DNA of 5,617 bases from an uncultured Streptococcus sp. GTDB taxonomy: Bacteria; Bacillota; Bacilli; Lactobacillales; Streptococcaceae. The notes beneath the pieces were generated by a model. That model saw only the letters and a list, made by a program, of their open reading frames with translations. It made no database searches and was not told the DNA's origin. The stretch lies in the NCBI GenBank assembly GCA_916048115.1, contig CAJZGQ010000075.1, positions 1 to 5,617 of the forward strand. The letters run 5' to 3'. Below are positions 5,571 through 5,617 of the stretch, piece after piece (positions within the stretch are counted from its first letter, which is position 1; the number at the start of each line of letters is the position of its first letter). The position numbers and the translations under genes were made by a program.

Positions 5571-5617
5571 GAGTGGGACAGAAATCGGTAATTCGTTAGA
5601 ATTCGATTTCGTCGTCC
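5571..5617. repeat. Streptococcal-type intergenic hairpin repeat, cut by the window end
   Basis: The stretch from GAGTGGGACAGAAATCG to GTCGTCC folds into a nested hairpin. GGAC (5576-5579) pairs with GTCC (5614-5617), GAAATCG (5581-5587) with CGATTTC (5604-5610), and AATTC (5590-5594) with GAATT (5599-5603), around a GTTA loop. I recall this sequence type as a short dispersed intergenic element in streptococci. That is memory, not a search. The outer stem probably continues past the edge. It may also work as a terminator for a gene outside the window. Confidence 0.6.

Larger units (their letters stand above)
5408..5617. other. Non-coding region upstream of EIIA
   Basis: No supportable gene lies here on either strand. 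The region holds the EIIA ribosome binding site and promoter, the -35 palindrome, the TTTGT array, a cre-like palindrome and the truncated hairpin repeat. About 38 bases (5533-5570) have no recognised element. Confidence 0.7.

Noticed and set aside
1..5617. CRISPR array, insertion sequence, tRNA or rRNA genes, defence system
   Set aside because: No regular spacer-repeat pattern, transposase, terminal inverted repeats, structured RNA gene or defence domain is visible. The seven genes are all sugar uptake and catabolism.

Overview
The window is low-GC Firmicutes DNA, most likely from an oral or viridans-type Streptococcus. The evidence is strong AAGGAGG-type ribosome binding sites, a complete tagatose-6-phosphate gene set in lacA-lacB-lacC-lacD order, and a short GTGGGACAGAAATCG-type intergenic repeat that I associate from memory with streptococci. 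The species cannot be fixed from the sequence. A Gat-like PTS directly upstream of lacABCD resembles the galactose clusters I recall from the S. gordonii / S. sanguinis group.

All seven genes lie on the minus strand, so they read from right to left. At the right edge, 5408-5617 is non-coding. It holds a nested hairpin repeat cut by the window end, a cre-like palindrome, a phased TTTGT array, and a near-consensus promoter with a 13-bp palindrome over its -35 box. Next come a stand-alone PTS EIIA (4931-5407), EIIB (4590-4895) and an EIIC permease of the galactitol family (3016-4491). A 98-bp gap between EIIB and EIIC carries a near-perfect cre site and a small inverted repeat. A clear intrinsic terminator follows EIIC. 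A second good promoter at 2896-2924 then starts lacA (2388-2813), lacB (1856-2371), lacC (916-1845) and lacD (1-914, 3' end missing). These last four genes are 1 to 16 bp apart, with ribosome binding sites inside or touching the previous gene.

Together the genes form a galactose uptake and breakdown module. The PTS would import galactose (inferred) as galactose 6-phosphate. LacAB isomerises it to tagatose 6-phosphate, LacC phosphorylates that to tagatose 1,6-bisphosphate, and LacD cleaves the product to dihydroxyacetone phosphate and glyceraldehyde 3-phosphate. The layout suggests two transcription units, transporter and catabolic. They share a TAAACAA-type motif upstream of both promoters and probably respond to CcpA and to a LacR-like repressor encoded outside the window.

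I found no unknown genes and no new defence or mobile system. The points worth a second look are regulatory: the terminator plus second promoter inside the cluster, the cre site in mid-operon, and the helically phased motifs. Four genes (EIIA, EIIB, EIIC, lacA) have longer in-frame starts that the ribosome binding sites rule against. The starts given here follow the ribosome binding sites.
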